Assembly (NCBI GenBank): GCA_027919835.1
Contig: JANVFP010000017.1
Span: 868,001-932,000 of the forward strand
Source: Lentinula raphanica
Taxonomy: Eukaryota; Basidiomycota; Agaricomycetes; Agaricales; Omphalotaceae
Direction of reading: 5' to 3'
Length of the DNA stretch: 64,000 nt
The notes under the pieces are model-generated. The model saw nothing but the letters and a program-made list of their open reading frames with translations, ran no database searches and was not told where the DNA came from. The position numbers and the translations under genes are program-made. Of the stretch, positions 1 to 10,043 are shown piece by piece (position 1 is the stretch's first letter; every line of letters begins with the position of its first letter).

Positions 1-983
1 CGATGGTTCTTCCGAGTCCAGGCAAGTCCGTTTGAAACGATTATCAAGGCTCATCCTGAACGGGTTATTTTTAGCAATATCGCCTCATCCCCAGTTGCTC
101 TCAATTATGCTACGGCCTCCGCATCTGCAACTGCCGATGACGGCTCTGCCACGACGTCTGCTGATACCAGTAGCTCCACTACAGCATCTTATGGCTCCTC
201 TTCAAGCACTGGTCCAAGCTTGACTACGACGGCCGCCGATGCTAGTCCAACTTCGCCCTCGTTTGGAATGGGCGCTGATGCTATCAGCTCTGCTACCACG
301 TCTGGTTACGCGTCCTCCACAACCAGCTCGGCTTCGACCGATTCCGATTCCGTCTCAGCTACTGCGTCTGCCAATGCCTCTTCGTCTTTGGGTAGTGATG
401 ACAATAGCAGTGGGACTTCCTCTGCTATGGCCTCTGGCAGTACTCCCATGCCCTCTCCCAATGCGGTTGGTTCAAAGACCGCTTCAAGCTCTGCGTTCGC
501 GAATTCCGGCAGTAAATCGCTCTCGAGGTGAGTAAATCTGTTGTCTATCTTCGTGAGCGTTTACAGAAACATTTGCACAGCCCAACTGATGATGATGAGC
601 CGGGTTCGTTGTCCTCGTCGTCCTCTTTGGCGGAACCAACTTCGTCCTCGTCGTCTGCGGTCTCTCCAGCAGAACAGAACCATGACGGTGTCCCTTCTCT
701 TATGAACCCTCTAGCTACAGTCAGCAAACCAGAGAACAATACTATCTCCGACGCTCAACGCTGGCCTTCCGCCGTTGCGGCCGCCACTCTTGACGCGATG
801 GTATACCCTAAGACAAGCAAACACCCCCGAATGCGTGCAGCACACCTCTCCTTGAAGATTGGGCAGAAGTGTAAGGAGATGAAGGGGAAGGGCTATTGGA
901 GCGATTTCGGTGAAGGTTTGAAGAAGAGTATCACCATTGTCCCTTTGATCTTCGAGGCCATGGTCAAAACAGCTAGGAACTGA
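1..983 (+). CDS. Ser/Thr-rich protein of unknown function, 3' part
   Basis: The frame is open from the first base, so the 5' end lies outside the window. Exon 1 runs to 527 and encodes a long low-complexity Ser/Ala/Thr stretch. An intron at 528-580 (GTGAGT ... CACAG, 53 nt) joins in phase to an exon from 581 to the stop at 981-983. The alternative acceptor at 566 would break the frame. The second exon begins with an acidic and Ser-rich stretch and ends in about 70 better-ordered residues with a basic patch (KCKEMKGKGYW) and a hydrophobic tail (ITIVPLIFEAMV). I recognise no domain. The low-complexity part looks like a disordered linker or a wall-type Ser/Thr-rich region, but no signal peptide can be seen because the start is missing. 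It converges on the H3 gene. Confidence 0.6.
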
Positions 984-1283
984 TCATAGAGTAGTTTGAG
1001 CCATCGAGACCTACGAGTAATAGAAGACGTTTGTTGACGAAAGTCGCTTGTTCTCCAATGTCCATACTCTCATGATCATGGATGATGATCATGAATCGTT
1101 ACCAGCCTACTCAGTCCCCATCTTAACTTGAGGGTACTTATGCCGAGTTCGCGAGGAAACGATAATCAATGGTGAGTCATAGAAACATATGTATATACAT
1201 AGTCAAGGCCATAATTTACATTCATGTTACACATATGGAAGGACGAAAATGAGAATAGTAGTGAAAGGACAGATAAGGACACA
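984..1283. other. 3'-3' intergenic spacer
   Basis: This 300-base spacer lies between the stops of the Ser-rich gene and the converging histone H3 gene. I see no ORF or structured element; it presumably carries both 3' UTRs. Confidence 0.4.
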
Positions 1284-1861
1284 TCATGATCGTTCGCCTC
1301 TCAACCTACGGGCCAAAGCAAGATCCTTGGGCTGGATGGTGACACGCTTAGCGTGGATGGCAGCCAAGTTGGTGTCTTCGAAGAGCGAGACAAGATACGC
1401 CTCGGCAGCTTCCTGGAGAGCCATAACAGCAGAAGATTGGAAACGGAGGTCCGTCTACAGCACAATGAACATCAGCAAAAGGAGATCATCCGAAAAAAGT
1501 CATACACACCTTGAAGTCCTGAGCAATCTCACGTACAAGACGTTGGAAAGGAAGCTTGCGGATAAGCAACTCCGTCGACTTTTGGTAACGTCTGATTTCA
1601 CGAAGAGCGACAGTTCCAGGCCTGAACCTGTGAGGCTTCTTGACACCACCAGCGGCGGTCTACATTACAATGAGTACAGGAAGCAATAAAAATCAAGTGG
1701 CACGCACAGCAGTCTTTCTAGCGGCAGATTTGGCGGACTTAGACGCCAGTTGTTTACGAGGAGCCTTTCCTGGAGACAAGAGTTGGAAACAAAGAAAAAT
1801 AGAGGTATCAGAGGCGCGTACCTCCAGTGGATTTACGAGCGGTCTGTTTAGTACGGGCCAT
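1284..1861 (-). CDS. Histone H3 (lone copy)
   Basis: This is a core nucleosome histone. There are four exons on the minus strand: 1861-1822, 1769-1708, 1659-1510 and 1454-1284. The introns (52, 48 and 55 nt) sit at the same codons as in the second H3 gene at 33 kb. The product is 140 aa, four longer than the usual 136, because the N-tail carries an extra SAKS-like block between the KQLA segment and the AARKT motif (K27 region), with Thr where Ser28 normally sits. The histone fold is conventional, with the motifs [24 protein letters not shown] and LRGERS. It is divergent from the GRF gene, with about 630 bp between starts. Its promoter matches that of the other H3. Confidence is very high for identity and high for the exon borders. 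Confidence 0.95.
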
Positions 1862-2494
1862 AGAGGTAGAAATTCAAGTGTTTGTGATGAAAGAAGGGTG
1901 GACTTGGTGGTGGTAGTAGTCGAAGAGTGAGTTGAGGTTTGTTTGCCCCTGAGACCGTTGAATTTATGCAAACGCGACGCGATGGCTCTCACGTGATTGG
2001 AACGCGTTGAACGAATTACCAGCACAGCCACCTCTTGAATCTCGAGATCGACTAGTACAGTACTTCACAGAAGCTCGGAGTTTTCCCCTTCTTTCAACTG
2101 AAATACAAGTCCGCACTAATATTTGTATGCTTGCGTAATCTTCTTCTTGTCATCTTATTGCGCAATCGCTGGCGCTTATGTCTTAAGCGCCCGCGCGCGC
2201 GCCCCTGTCCCGCTTTGTGCGCGTTTCTGTCCTATTTAGGCCTGTTGTACTTTTTGGCATATCTCTGGCTTCTTTTTTATTGAATAAATTTTTTTGCTCT
2301 TCTGTGAATCCAAAATCGATGTGTTGACGCCTCGTGTGTTCCCCAGTCAGCAGGTAAATTTTCATGGACTTCGGCAGGTATCCAGGGTCTTGTTTTCAGT
2401 TAAAAGCTCTGCTCTTTTTCGATTCCCTTTTCCCCCACCTTTTTTCGACCCACCTTTCTGGCCCTGTGAAGATTCGTCTCGTCTCTTAGCCCTC
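1862..2494. promoter_or_regulatory. Divergent H3 / GRF-gene intergenic region with histone promoter module
   Basis: Read toward H3 on the minus strand, 2011-1961 holds TCAACGCG, ATCACGTG, CATCGCGTCG and a TGCATAAAT TATA-like box. The order and spacing match those upstream of the 33-kb H3 gene. Nearer the GRF gene there is an alternating CG run at about 2188-2202 and T/C-rich pyrimidine tracts (2270-2460), as often seen upstream of fungal start codons. Role assignment is inference from the shared motif order. Confidence 0.6.
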
Positions 2495-4103
2495 ATGTCG
2501 TTCATCCACCAGCCCCACTCCGTTGAGATCACCCCGTTCGGTATTCCAACCTATGACTACGGCCTTCAACGTCGGGTCTATCGATACTGGTCAGTGATCC
2601 TTTTATGCACCAAGTTCAGTAAATGTGAAGCTCGTTTGACATTACAGGCCACTTGATCGCACTCAGAGGCCTGTCCCAATCAAACGTCTTTGGGCGATCA
2701 GAAAATACCACCTCGACGAATGGGACATCTTTTGCGACTGCACACCACTCCCGGGTACCTTTGGTATTCCTGCTCGTATCTGGACCGTCAGCCAAACGAC
2801 TTCGCGTTTCTATGGCCGCACCTTCATAGGGTGCGGAAAACATCGGTGCGCCTTCAAAGGTATCGTGGTTCATCCCGTCTACTATCTACAGCCTCTGATC
2901 ATCTCCTTCGATTCCAGCATGCCTTGATGATATTTACACCAGTGTACTTGCTTTGGGGCCGTTTCCCAACCCTAACTACCCTCCTCCTCCCACCCCGCCT
3001 ACCCCTCCTGCCACCAATGTCCCATTACATCCGGAGATCGACCGTTCGTCTCCACTCCCTTCATCCCCACTTCCCTCCGCAGACAACAATGGGGCCTCTA
3101 TCCCCAGTCCGGAACCTGCCTCTCAAGAATCAGTGGACCCTCAAGCAATCCTCGATGAAATCTGGGCCGCTTTCCAGGAATACGACGAAAATCCAGTCCA
3201 GCAAGGTGCCTGTTTGTTTGATTCTTCCTAACATGCATGATCTCTGACTATTGCCTCTGATTCAGAACTCGTTCAGTTGTTTGCTGGACAACGGGATGTC
3301 ATTATCACCCCGGACGGCGCTATCCATTTTGAGCCCGACTTGTTCCCCCAAAACGACGCCTCGACTCTGGACCAAGGAATTCGCAACGGTCCAGCAGTTC
3401 CATCTTCGACCAGCGGTAAGTCTAATCAGTGACTTTCGAGCAGTCTATATTGAATCACATTTTGTTTTTCCAGAAGAAAACATCGATGAATTGTACGACG
3501 GAGTCGACGGCGACATTACGCTTGTAGATATAGACCTCAACGATGTCAAACGCGATGTCGGCAAGGGAAAGCTCAAAGACAAGGGTCTTCACGAGTCCCG
3601 GACGAGTCATACCTGTGACCTGACCTGCAGGTATTTTGCCTCCAACATCCTGACCTGTGACCTGTTGCTGACCTGTGCTCACAGGTACCTGACCTGCGGG
3701 TCCAGGTATACCTGCAAGTAATTTGGCAATACCTGCAGGTTACCTGGACCTGTCCCTATAAAATAATTTCCTGAGTCTGACCTGTGACCTGTCATGACCT
3801 GTGCATACAGGTACCTGGACCTGCGGGTCACAAAACCTGCAGGTATTCCCACGGATCTTACCTGCGAGTACTCACAGGTTACCTGACCTGCTGAAGACCC
3901 TTACTCAAAGATGGTAAGTTTTTGCCGTACCTTCTGATGAACACGAACACAATCCTTACACTGACTTTACAGAATATGTCCTTCCCGGAAATGGAACGAA
4001 AGTCAAGCCTTACGATCTAACAACCCAAAAATTCCTATTCATCGAGCTTTGCGATACTTGCGGCAACGATGTCGAGGATCACGACGCAACAGCGTGTGTG
4101 TAG
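2495..4103 (+). pseudogene. GRF-type zinc-finger protein gene interrupted by a MITE
   Basis: Exons fit 2495-2589, 2648-2859, 2918-3205, 3266-3415, 3474-3579 (then the MITE), a 3912-3913 remnant and 3973-4103. The N-terminal half (about residues 60-105) has a CDC pair, then a YGRTFIGC core and a CAFK end. This fits the GRF zinc finger, a single-stranded nucleic-acid-binding module with a Cys/His pattern around GRxFxxC. A Pro-rich linker and an acidic segment follow. The last exon ends in a short Cys-pair tail (CDTCGND). The 324-bp insertion at 3580-3903 sits inside exon 5. Reading on into it gives a stop at 3719-3721, which removes the C-terminal exon. If the insertion and one target copy are ignored, exon 5 joins the 3914 donor in frame, so the gene was intact before insertion. 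The allele may still yield a truncated protein. The biological role is unknown. Confidence 0.7.
3580..3903. mobile_element. hAT-like MITE, 324 bp, with 8-bp target duplication
   Basis: The element is flanked by CTCAAAGA at 3572-3579 and again at 3904-3911, an 8-bp direct duplication as made by hAT-superfamily transposases. Its ends are inverted repeats: AAGGGTCTTCA at the left and TGAAGACCCTT at the right, with the outermost base mismatched. The interior has no coding capacity and is packed with ACCTG/CAGGT pentamers in both orientations, resembling subterminal transposase-binding repeats. It lies inside an exon of the GRF gene. The non-autonomous nature is clear; assignment to hAT rests on the TSD length and the C/T-A-A-G-G-G terminus. 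Confidence 0.88.
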
Positions 4104-4655
4104 GCATCCCGGGGTTGTTGTGAAAAGTAGTTTACTTGTTATTCTACTCACAATGTTGCTATTTGAATCTTGTTGAATGTATCCTTTTCTTGTCGAGATA
4201 GAAGCACACTTCATATTTGCTGTACGTAGCCTTTTGTAGCTACATAAAACATGAATTCTATCTCTCTTGAAACAATCGCGCGTACTACAGTCAAACAAGA
4301 ACAATATAGCTTCTGAGATCTCCCTTGAATACGTTACCGAGCTTTGCACGACGATAGACGCATATGGCAGGGCTCGAGCGTCGTTGATTACCTTGTGAAC
4401 GCAGCGATTTTTCGTTCGACACGGTTTGAGATGCTTGGTGGTCGACCGGCGTTGATAATTTTCCGCACCGATATTCATTGGTGGCAGGCGCAGTTCTGAT
4501 GCTTGGGAGTTGAGGGAGTGTGAAGAGGGGCTTGGCTTGCACAGGCTTGATCCTGATGTGAGTACGACTGGGAGGCTTGTGGCGATAGACCCAAGATAGA
4601 CCTAGAATACGAGTAGAAGGACTTAAGATTTCATATCGCGTTTAGCGCCGGTATT
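4104..4655. other. Intergenic, no supported gene
   Basis: This lies between the GRF gene and the TET/JBP locus. Minus-strand ORFs here (up to 147 codons) have no recognisable domain and unconvincing composition. The left border of any mobile unit carrying the TET/JBP gene may lie here, but I found no terminal inverted repeat. Confidence 0.3.
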
Positions 4656-5376
4656 TTGTATCACGTGCACGCGTTTGTTTGTTTTTTGATATGTTTTCGA
4701 CAGTGCCACCGCCAAAAGCACTCTTGTCCTCAACCACTGCCTACCACAAAGCCTTCAAACCAGAAATATATTCGCCCCCCTTCCACTTTCTACGACAACG
4801 GGCCTTGGCTGCCGCTCCCACAACCAACACCGTACGCGATTGCAGCTCCATTCCACTTGTACCCAACAAAACCCTTGCAGACCACCCTCGTTTTATTAGG
4901 TGCCTTCACCACCCCCTCCGTCTTCCCCTCGACCTCGCTGCCAATTCCTACGAAGGATCTTTCTCCATCTTTCTCAGAAAGGGTTTGGAACGCCATTAAA
5001 CAAGACCTGTCCGCTTTATCAAAAGCGTCGCGTTATACCGCGTCGAACACGTTGGGTCGGCCTCGAGTATCCAGGCAAGCAGAACACCTATACCCCTTGT
5101 ATGTGTGGAGGGGGCTGTCAGAAACTGGGCAGTGCAGGATCAATGATTCTGCCCAGAAGGATCTAACTGCATTGCCCAGGGGAAGACTGGTTCCAGCATC
5201 CACACTTGGGGGGGCCCTTGACCGTTGGCTTCTGATACAAATACTTGCATTTAGGAAAAATCGGCCGCGTTACTTTCCGATCGCTGGTTTTGCCGGGGGC
5301 ATGGGTTATACTTTGCGCTCCTCGGTGCGGGCTAACGTTTCATCTCTGCTTTATCTACCTCTAACAAATGTTCTAG
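4656..5376 (+). other. Probable 5' exon region of the TET/JBP-like gene
   Basis: One frame is open for over 700 nt (4656-5381), with a Pro-rich stretch followed by a Lys/Ser-rich segment around 4950-5050. A second frame starts with an ATG at 4691 in the sequence MFSTVPPPK. A strong donor, GTATGT, sits at 5099, and candidate acceptors end at 5376 and 5389, before the well-supported exon. I could not join any upstream frame to that exon unambiguously, so the true start codon is unresolved. Confidence 0.35.
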
Positions 5377-6833
5377 TTTAAGCCTACAGGCGTTCAACCA
5401 CTTACACCCCTCTCACCTTTCAACTTTGCCTTGCTCCTCAAAGCCGCTGTCTCCGAAACCCTCTCGGAAAACGAATCCGATACAGAAGATGACGCGGCGG
5501 AGAATTCCACTAACGAAAATGCACCGACAGCTGTCGAAGCTTGTGCAACGGCCTCCCCTGCTCCTGTCGAAGAGGATCTACTGCAGATCGTAGCGCCTAG
5601 TAAACGAAAGACCCAGAACAAGTCCAACGCCAAACGAGCAAAAAAACGGCGCTTGCATGCCACTGTGGGCCCTTCGGCGGGCACGATCTCGCAGGTTCTT
5701 TCCCATGGTACTTGCGTCGAAGTCGAACTGGACGCCAGCCAATTCGACAGCGCCAGAGGAGCCCATACCGGCAAACCTGGGACGGCGGCAAAACTGGGAT
5801 CACAGGCGGAAATACGCAAGGAATATAGCGTCCAGGAACTGCTTGAACTGGGATTTGAGCACATTCAGTGGGATGGGGTGTACGTCAGTTCACAACGCCC
5901 TTGTACTGACCTGACTTTGCTCCATAGAACCCCAATTCCCATAGTCGACAGATCTGGGAGAATTATAGCCGTTCTCGCAGGTCAACCCGGATCGGATTAC
6001 GCCCAAGAATTGCTCGAAGCGTTCCGTCTCTTTGCGGATGCGGGTGAAGAGGCAGGGTTAAGACCAGAACAGGCCGGTGGTCCTCACAAACGGGGTGCAT
6101 TTCCTGCATTCAACCGCGGCGTGACCATGGGGATGGGGAGCGCCACTCCTGTTGCACTCCAGACGGGTTTCATGGGCCCGATTCTTGATCGACTGGTTGG
6201 TCATAAGGCCGTGGCTCGTATGGCGACATATCAGGATGGTGAGTCGTCATCTTGTTTTGCTTGTCACCTGTACTCAAGTGAAGCAACCTTGCAGCAGCAT
6301 TCTCACTCTGGGCCCCCCGGGTTTATGCTGAATACCAACAAACCACTGAGGTCATGCGCCTCAAGCTTCCACATTTACCTACCAACTTTCCCTCGAGTGT
6401 ATTTTCAGCCGCCGCTTTCAACCTTGGTGGCAAAGTTTGGACTTTCAAACACCGGGATTTTCTCAACTGGCCATTCGGATGGTGCGCCATCACTGCACTC
6501 GGAAAGTTCGACCCGCGTCGAAGCGCTTGCCTTGTTCTCTGGGAGTTGAAACTCATCGTAGATTTCCCGCATGCTGCTACAGTCCTCATTCCTTCGTTGG
6601 TTATCACACATTCCAACACGCCTGTCCACCCAAATGACGTCCGCATGTCCTTTACCCAATATACCGCAGGTTCTATCTTTCGTTGGGTCGAGAATGGGTG
6701 TATGACTGAAAGGGAGTTGGAACAGCTGGATCCTGAGCGATTTGCAAAGATGCAAGATAGCAAGGATACGGCTTACTTACAGCGTCTCAGTAACTTTTCG
6801 ACCATTGATGAATTGTTAGATAGAACAAATTGA
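5377..6833 (+). CDS. TET/JBP-like 2-oxoglutarate/Fe(II) dioxygenase (5' end unresolved)
   Basis: Three exons are supported: 5377 (or 5390) to 5879, 5928-6238 and 6295-6833, with introns GTACGT...CCATAG and GTGAGT...TTGCAG. The first part is acidic and then Lys/Arg-rich (KRAKKRR, a likely nuclear signal). The catalytic double-stranded beta-helix is near the C-terminus. It has an H-R-D iron motif in FKHRDFLN, the distal iron ligand in ITHSNTP, and a 2-oxoglutarate-binding Arg in VRMSFTQYTAG followed by FRWVENG. This arrangement matches the fungal TET/JBP expansion, whose members oxidise 5-methylcytosine or thymine in DNA and are linked to transposons in basidiomycetes. All predicted catalytic residues are present and the ORF is uninterrupted. 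It runs tail-to-tail with the MULE gene, 16 bases between stops. Whether it acts on DNA or RNA cannot be told from sequence. Confidence 0.72.
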
Positions 6834-6849
6834 ATTACAGTTACTACTG

Positions 6850-9800
6850 CTATAGATTTCCATGCGAGGCCTTCCGCTTCTGTTTGGCTTCCGGCGATGG
6901 AGCTCTCAGTTGAAGTCGAGATCGTTTGGGTACTTGGCGATCAAAGGAAGATCGAGTCGATTCGACATTCATTGGTGCATGTGCATTATGAGAAACACTG
7001 AGCTGCACGAGCTGTGATGAGATTGAATCGATAACGTTCCGAAACTCATTCAGCTGGTTGGAATCTGGTAAGGATGAGGCCTCTTTCAACAAAAGCTCCA
7101 GACCGTGGAGTTTGGGCTGGAGGGTAACTACTTCCTGAGTTACACGGTGGCTTATCTGCTCGTTGATGGCTGCCTTTTGACCTGCGTAAAATACCTGTGA
7201 ATTTGTGAAACTCAGAACAGTGACCTCGGAGATATTCAAGAAACATACCGTCGGTTGGAGCTGGAACCCACTGGCATTTACCTCCGAGTCATCGCCGTAT
7301 ATATCAGAGTCAACATCGCTGCTTGAATTGGAGGTTGTATTCCAATCACCTACGGAATTGGATGCACCCCCCAAAATGGTGTCATCGTTAGCCAGAGCTT
7401 GTAAGTCCGCCCAATTGTCCAAAGTGGTGTCACTTGGAAGGATAGTTGGAGGGAGAGACTTGGGTGTCGATGTAGTCGAAGTCAATGAGTCAATTTGTGA
7501 ACGGTTGAGATCTTGTGCAATAGCCAGAGTCGGTGGGTAGTTCAATGGAATATAAAGACCCCGACTAACCCAGCCATCTATGAGTAACCGAAACGCCCGG
7601 AGATGTTTGCACGCGCCACCGCGGTTGAAGAAATCTAGACAGGAGCAAGATCCCACCCCATTTCGACAGAGTTTCAAGTCATAGCCGGGAGATTCAGGAT
7701 GGGACGAGGCACAGTTTGCAATGAAGATGTCTGAGTTAGAGTTTTCAAATGTGACGCCCGATATTTTCTGTAGATACAGAATTTCTCGGGCTTGCTGATC
7801 TCGGGTAGTATCTGGAATCCACCAACAGACGCTACGGAGTGCACGGGCGTGTTCGTCTTTTGATGCAGCAAGTGCTTCTTGAAGCTGAAATATATTTCGA
7901 CCGCCAGCATCTTCGAAGAAACGCGAATTGAGCCATTGAGAGTAATCCCGCATTGCTCGACGTCGACTATAGATGTGGGGTAGGATTTGAGTAATCAAAA
8001 GGAATATGAGGAGATCGAAACGAAGGCGATGACCGGAGTGAAGATGCTGGTTAATGAACTTCCGTTTCAGAATGGCATTGAACGATTCGAGATGGTTGGT
8101 CGTCGGGATAATACCTTCAATAGGTATCCGGATTACAGCTGCAGCAGCAAGTCGACCCCATTCCGACCAGCTCTGCCAGAGAGATAAACTCATCCAAAAC
8201 TGATCAAGATATCTGAGGTGTTCTAAACCGGCATCTGCTGCACGTTTCCCTTCGGAATGACTGCTAAGTAGCTTGTTCAGGAATGCGCGGTTTGTTTCGA
8301 TCAGATTCACGGCGCTAGTATGCTCAACACTGGATATAAGTCTAGGAAGTATCAGAGCAGTAGTCTGGGCATAAGAATAAACACAACGTACTGAACTTCA
8401 AGAGTGTATAAGGTGTTTCGAACAAGGTCCTTCCAGTAGTCTGGCCCATTGAACCGGAATAGCTTTTTTCGATTGTTTGTCCAGCATTGTCGAAGGTGAA
8501 ATTTGCAAATGAGGAGGATAATACGAGGCCATACAACTGTGAGTGCGTTCCGCTCTTTGGTATCGGTATCGGTTATGCAGGAATATGGCTCGAAAGACCC
8601 AAACCGGTCTACCAAATGGGCCTTCCAAGCTCCCAAAAGTTTCGTCAAGATACTACTATCATACGAGGCATGTGTTGCCTTAGCATTTGCAGAGGCAGAG
8701 AAAAGCAAGAACGCAATGGGGATACCCTTCCGGTCTGCATCCACAGCAAGGGCGATGAACAGAAGTAGACGGGAGCTGCAAATACCAAAGGTGCCATCAA
8801 GGACTAGCTGAGAGTGGTGGGCGTATTGCTGAGCGGCATCATCCATCTCCGCAGTAGAGATACATATCTCAAAGCGGTCTCCAGCCTCTGCTCGTGCAGA
8901 GTAGTGAAAGACTGCTTTCGAAATCTCTGAGTTGTATCGAGGGCTGTTAGGATTAAGCCACTCATCAACGTTGTATTGTGGAAGCTCCCGAGCATCAACA
9001 CCGAGTTTTCGAGCAGCTTTTCGGTAAAGGGTGCTATGATCGGAGGGAAGAAATAGGTAACGAACATTTGCGGAGGTTGGATCGTAGGTGTTCATATCGT
9101 GATAGAGCTTATTAGCTATCATATCACGATTTTTGTCTTGAATAGCTGTGATGCTAATGATTACAGTGCAAGAACAATACGAATCAGAGAGGGAGAAGTT
9201 GTCTAGCCAGTAATCTATACTATACCTTGATCCGCTTTGGAGTTGCTGCAAGGCAACTTCATACACATGCTCGTGTAAAGGGATGGGTGGACAACGCTCG
9301 AGGAAGGCTGCCTGACAAGCACCATTGTGCTCTAAGACTCCAGCAATCCAGGATACCGATCCGTCGTCCTTTTTGACCACTTCAACGTGGGCATTGCAGC
9401 TGTTAAAGGGATACGGAGTGCGTCGTTTCCAATCTTCTGAGGTTCGCTTCGCTCCTTTGGCTTCATCTCGAAGCTGGCGGGCTTTGGAATCATAACCGCA
9501 TCCACTTTTTCAAGCAAGGTATTAGTTAATGAGGGTCAACTGTTATTAGGGCCTACCATTGGAAAAGAATACGCTGGGTGGATCCCGAACGTGCGGAAGT
9601 ACAAATACTCCAACGATTTTCTAAATCCTTACGGGCAGATCGATCCAAGTTCAGTTCTGCTAATTTCGCAGCAGCAGCTTCTTGGTCCGTCTCTGTGTAC
9701 TCACGCTCGAAGTGCTTTCGGAGCTCATATATGTCTTTTATCTGCAATCGCTGCTCCTCCGAGATGCATAGTTTGTGAAATGCAACCTGTAAGATGTTCA

Positions 9801-10043
9801 ACTCAGGTGTTGGTTCCAGTGATCAGTGACATGTTACCTTTTTCATGCGTTTAGGATTCAGCGGAGGCAGAGATTGGGCAAGGTCCATCCAACGCATAGA
9901 AGGTGTCGGTACATCGATCTGTTGTCCCTATCTCTTTGTTTTGAGGCAGTCAGTTTGCCATTCTTACAGCGACTTACTACGAGAACAGACGGTGCAAATG
10001 GACTCATTTCTCCGAGCCCATCAAGCGAGAAGGCTTTTGACAT
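6850..10043 (-). CDS. MULE-superfamily transposase
   Basis: Exons run 10043-9978, 9927-9838, 9786-9557, 9504-9226, 9153-8392, 8329-7249 and 7194-6850, giving about 950 aa. Two of the introns (9225-9154 and 7248-7195) are multiples of three, so they could also be retained. The N-terminal third has a Cys/His cluster (CGCGYD ... CNAH) like FAR1/MULE DNA-binding fingers. The catalytic region has the MULE hallmark LDGTFG, followed by a second Asp in CITDTD and the CKFHLRQCW block. The C-terminal third has a SWIM zinc finger (CSCLDFFNRGGACKH), then an acidic and Ser-rich tail. It presumably mobilises its own element by a DDE mechanism. No disabling stop or frameshift was found, so it may be active. 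Terminal inverted repeats were not identified. Confidence 0.82.

Noticed and set aside
1693..2031. 112-codon minus-strand ORF over the H3 start
   Set aside because: It is the H3 second exon read through the intron and promoter; the four-exon H3 model explains the sequence.
4035..4478. 147-codon minus-strand ORF
   Set aside because: Overlaps the end of the GRF gene antisense, no domain and poor composition.
6850..10043. KDZ-type (Zisupton/Dileera) transposase
   Set aside because: TET/JBP linkage made this attractive, but the LDGTF motif and C-terminal SWIM finger fit MULE better and no CxC clusters typical of KDZ were seen.
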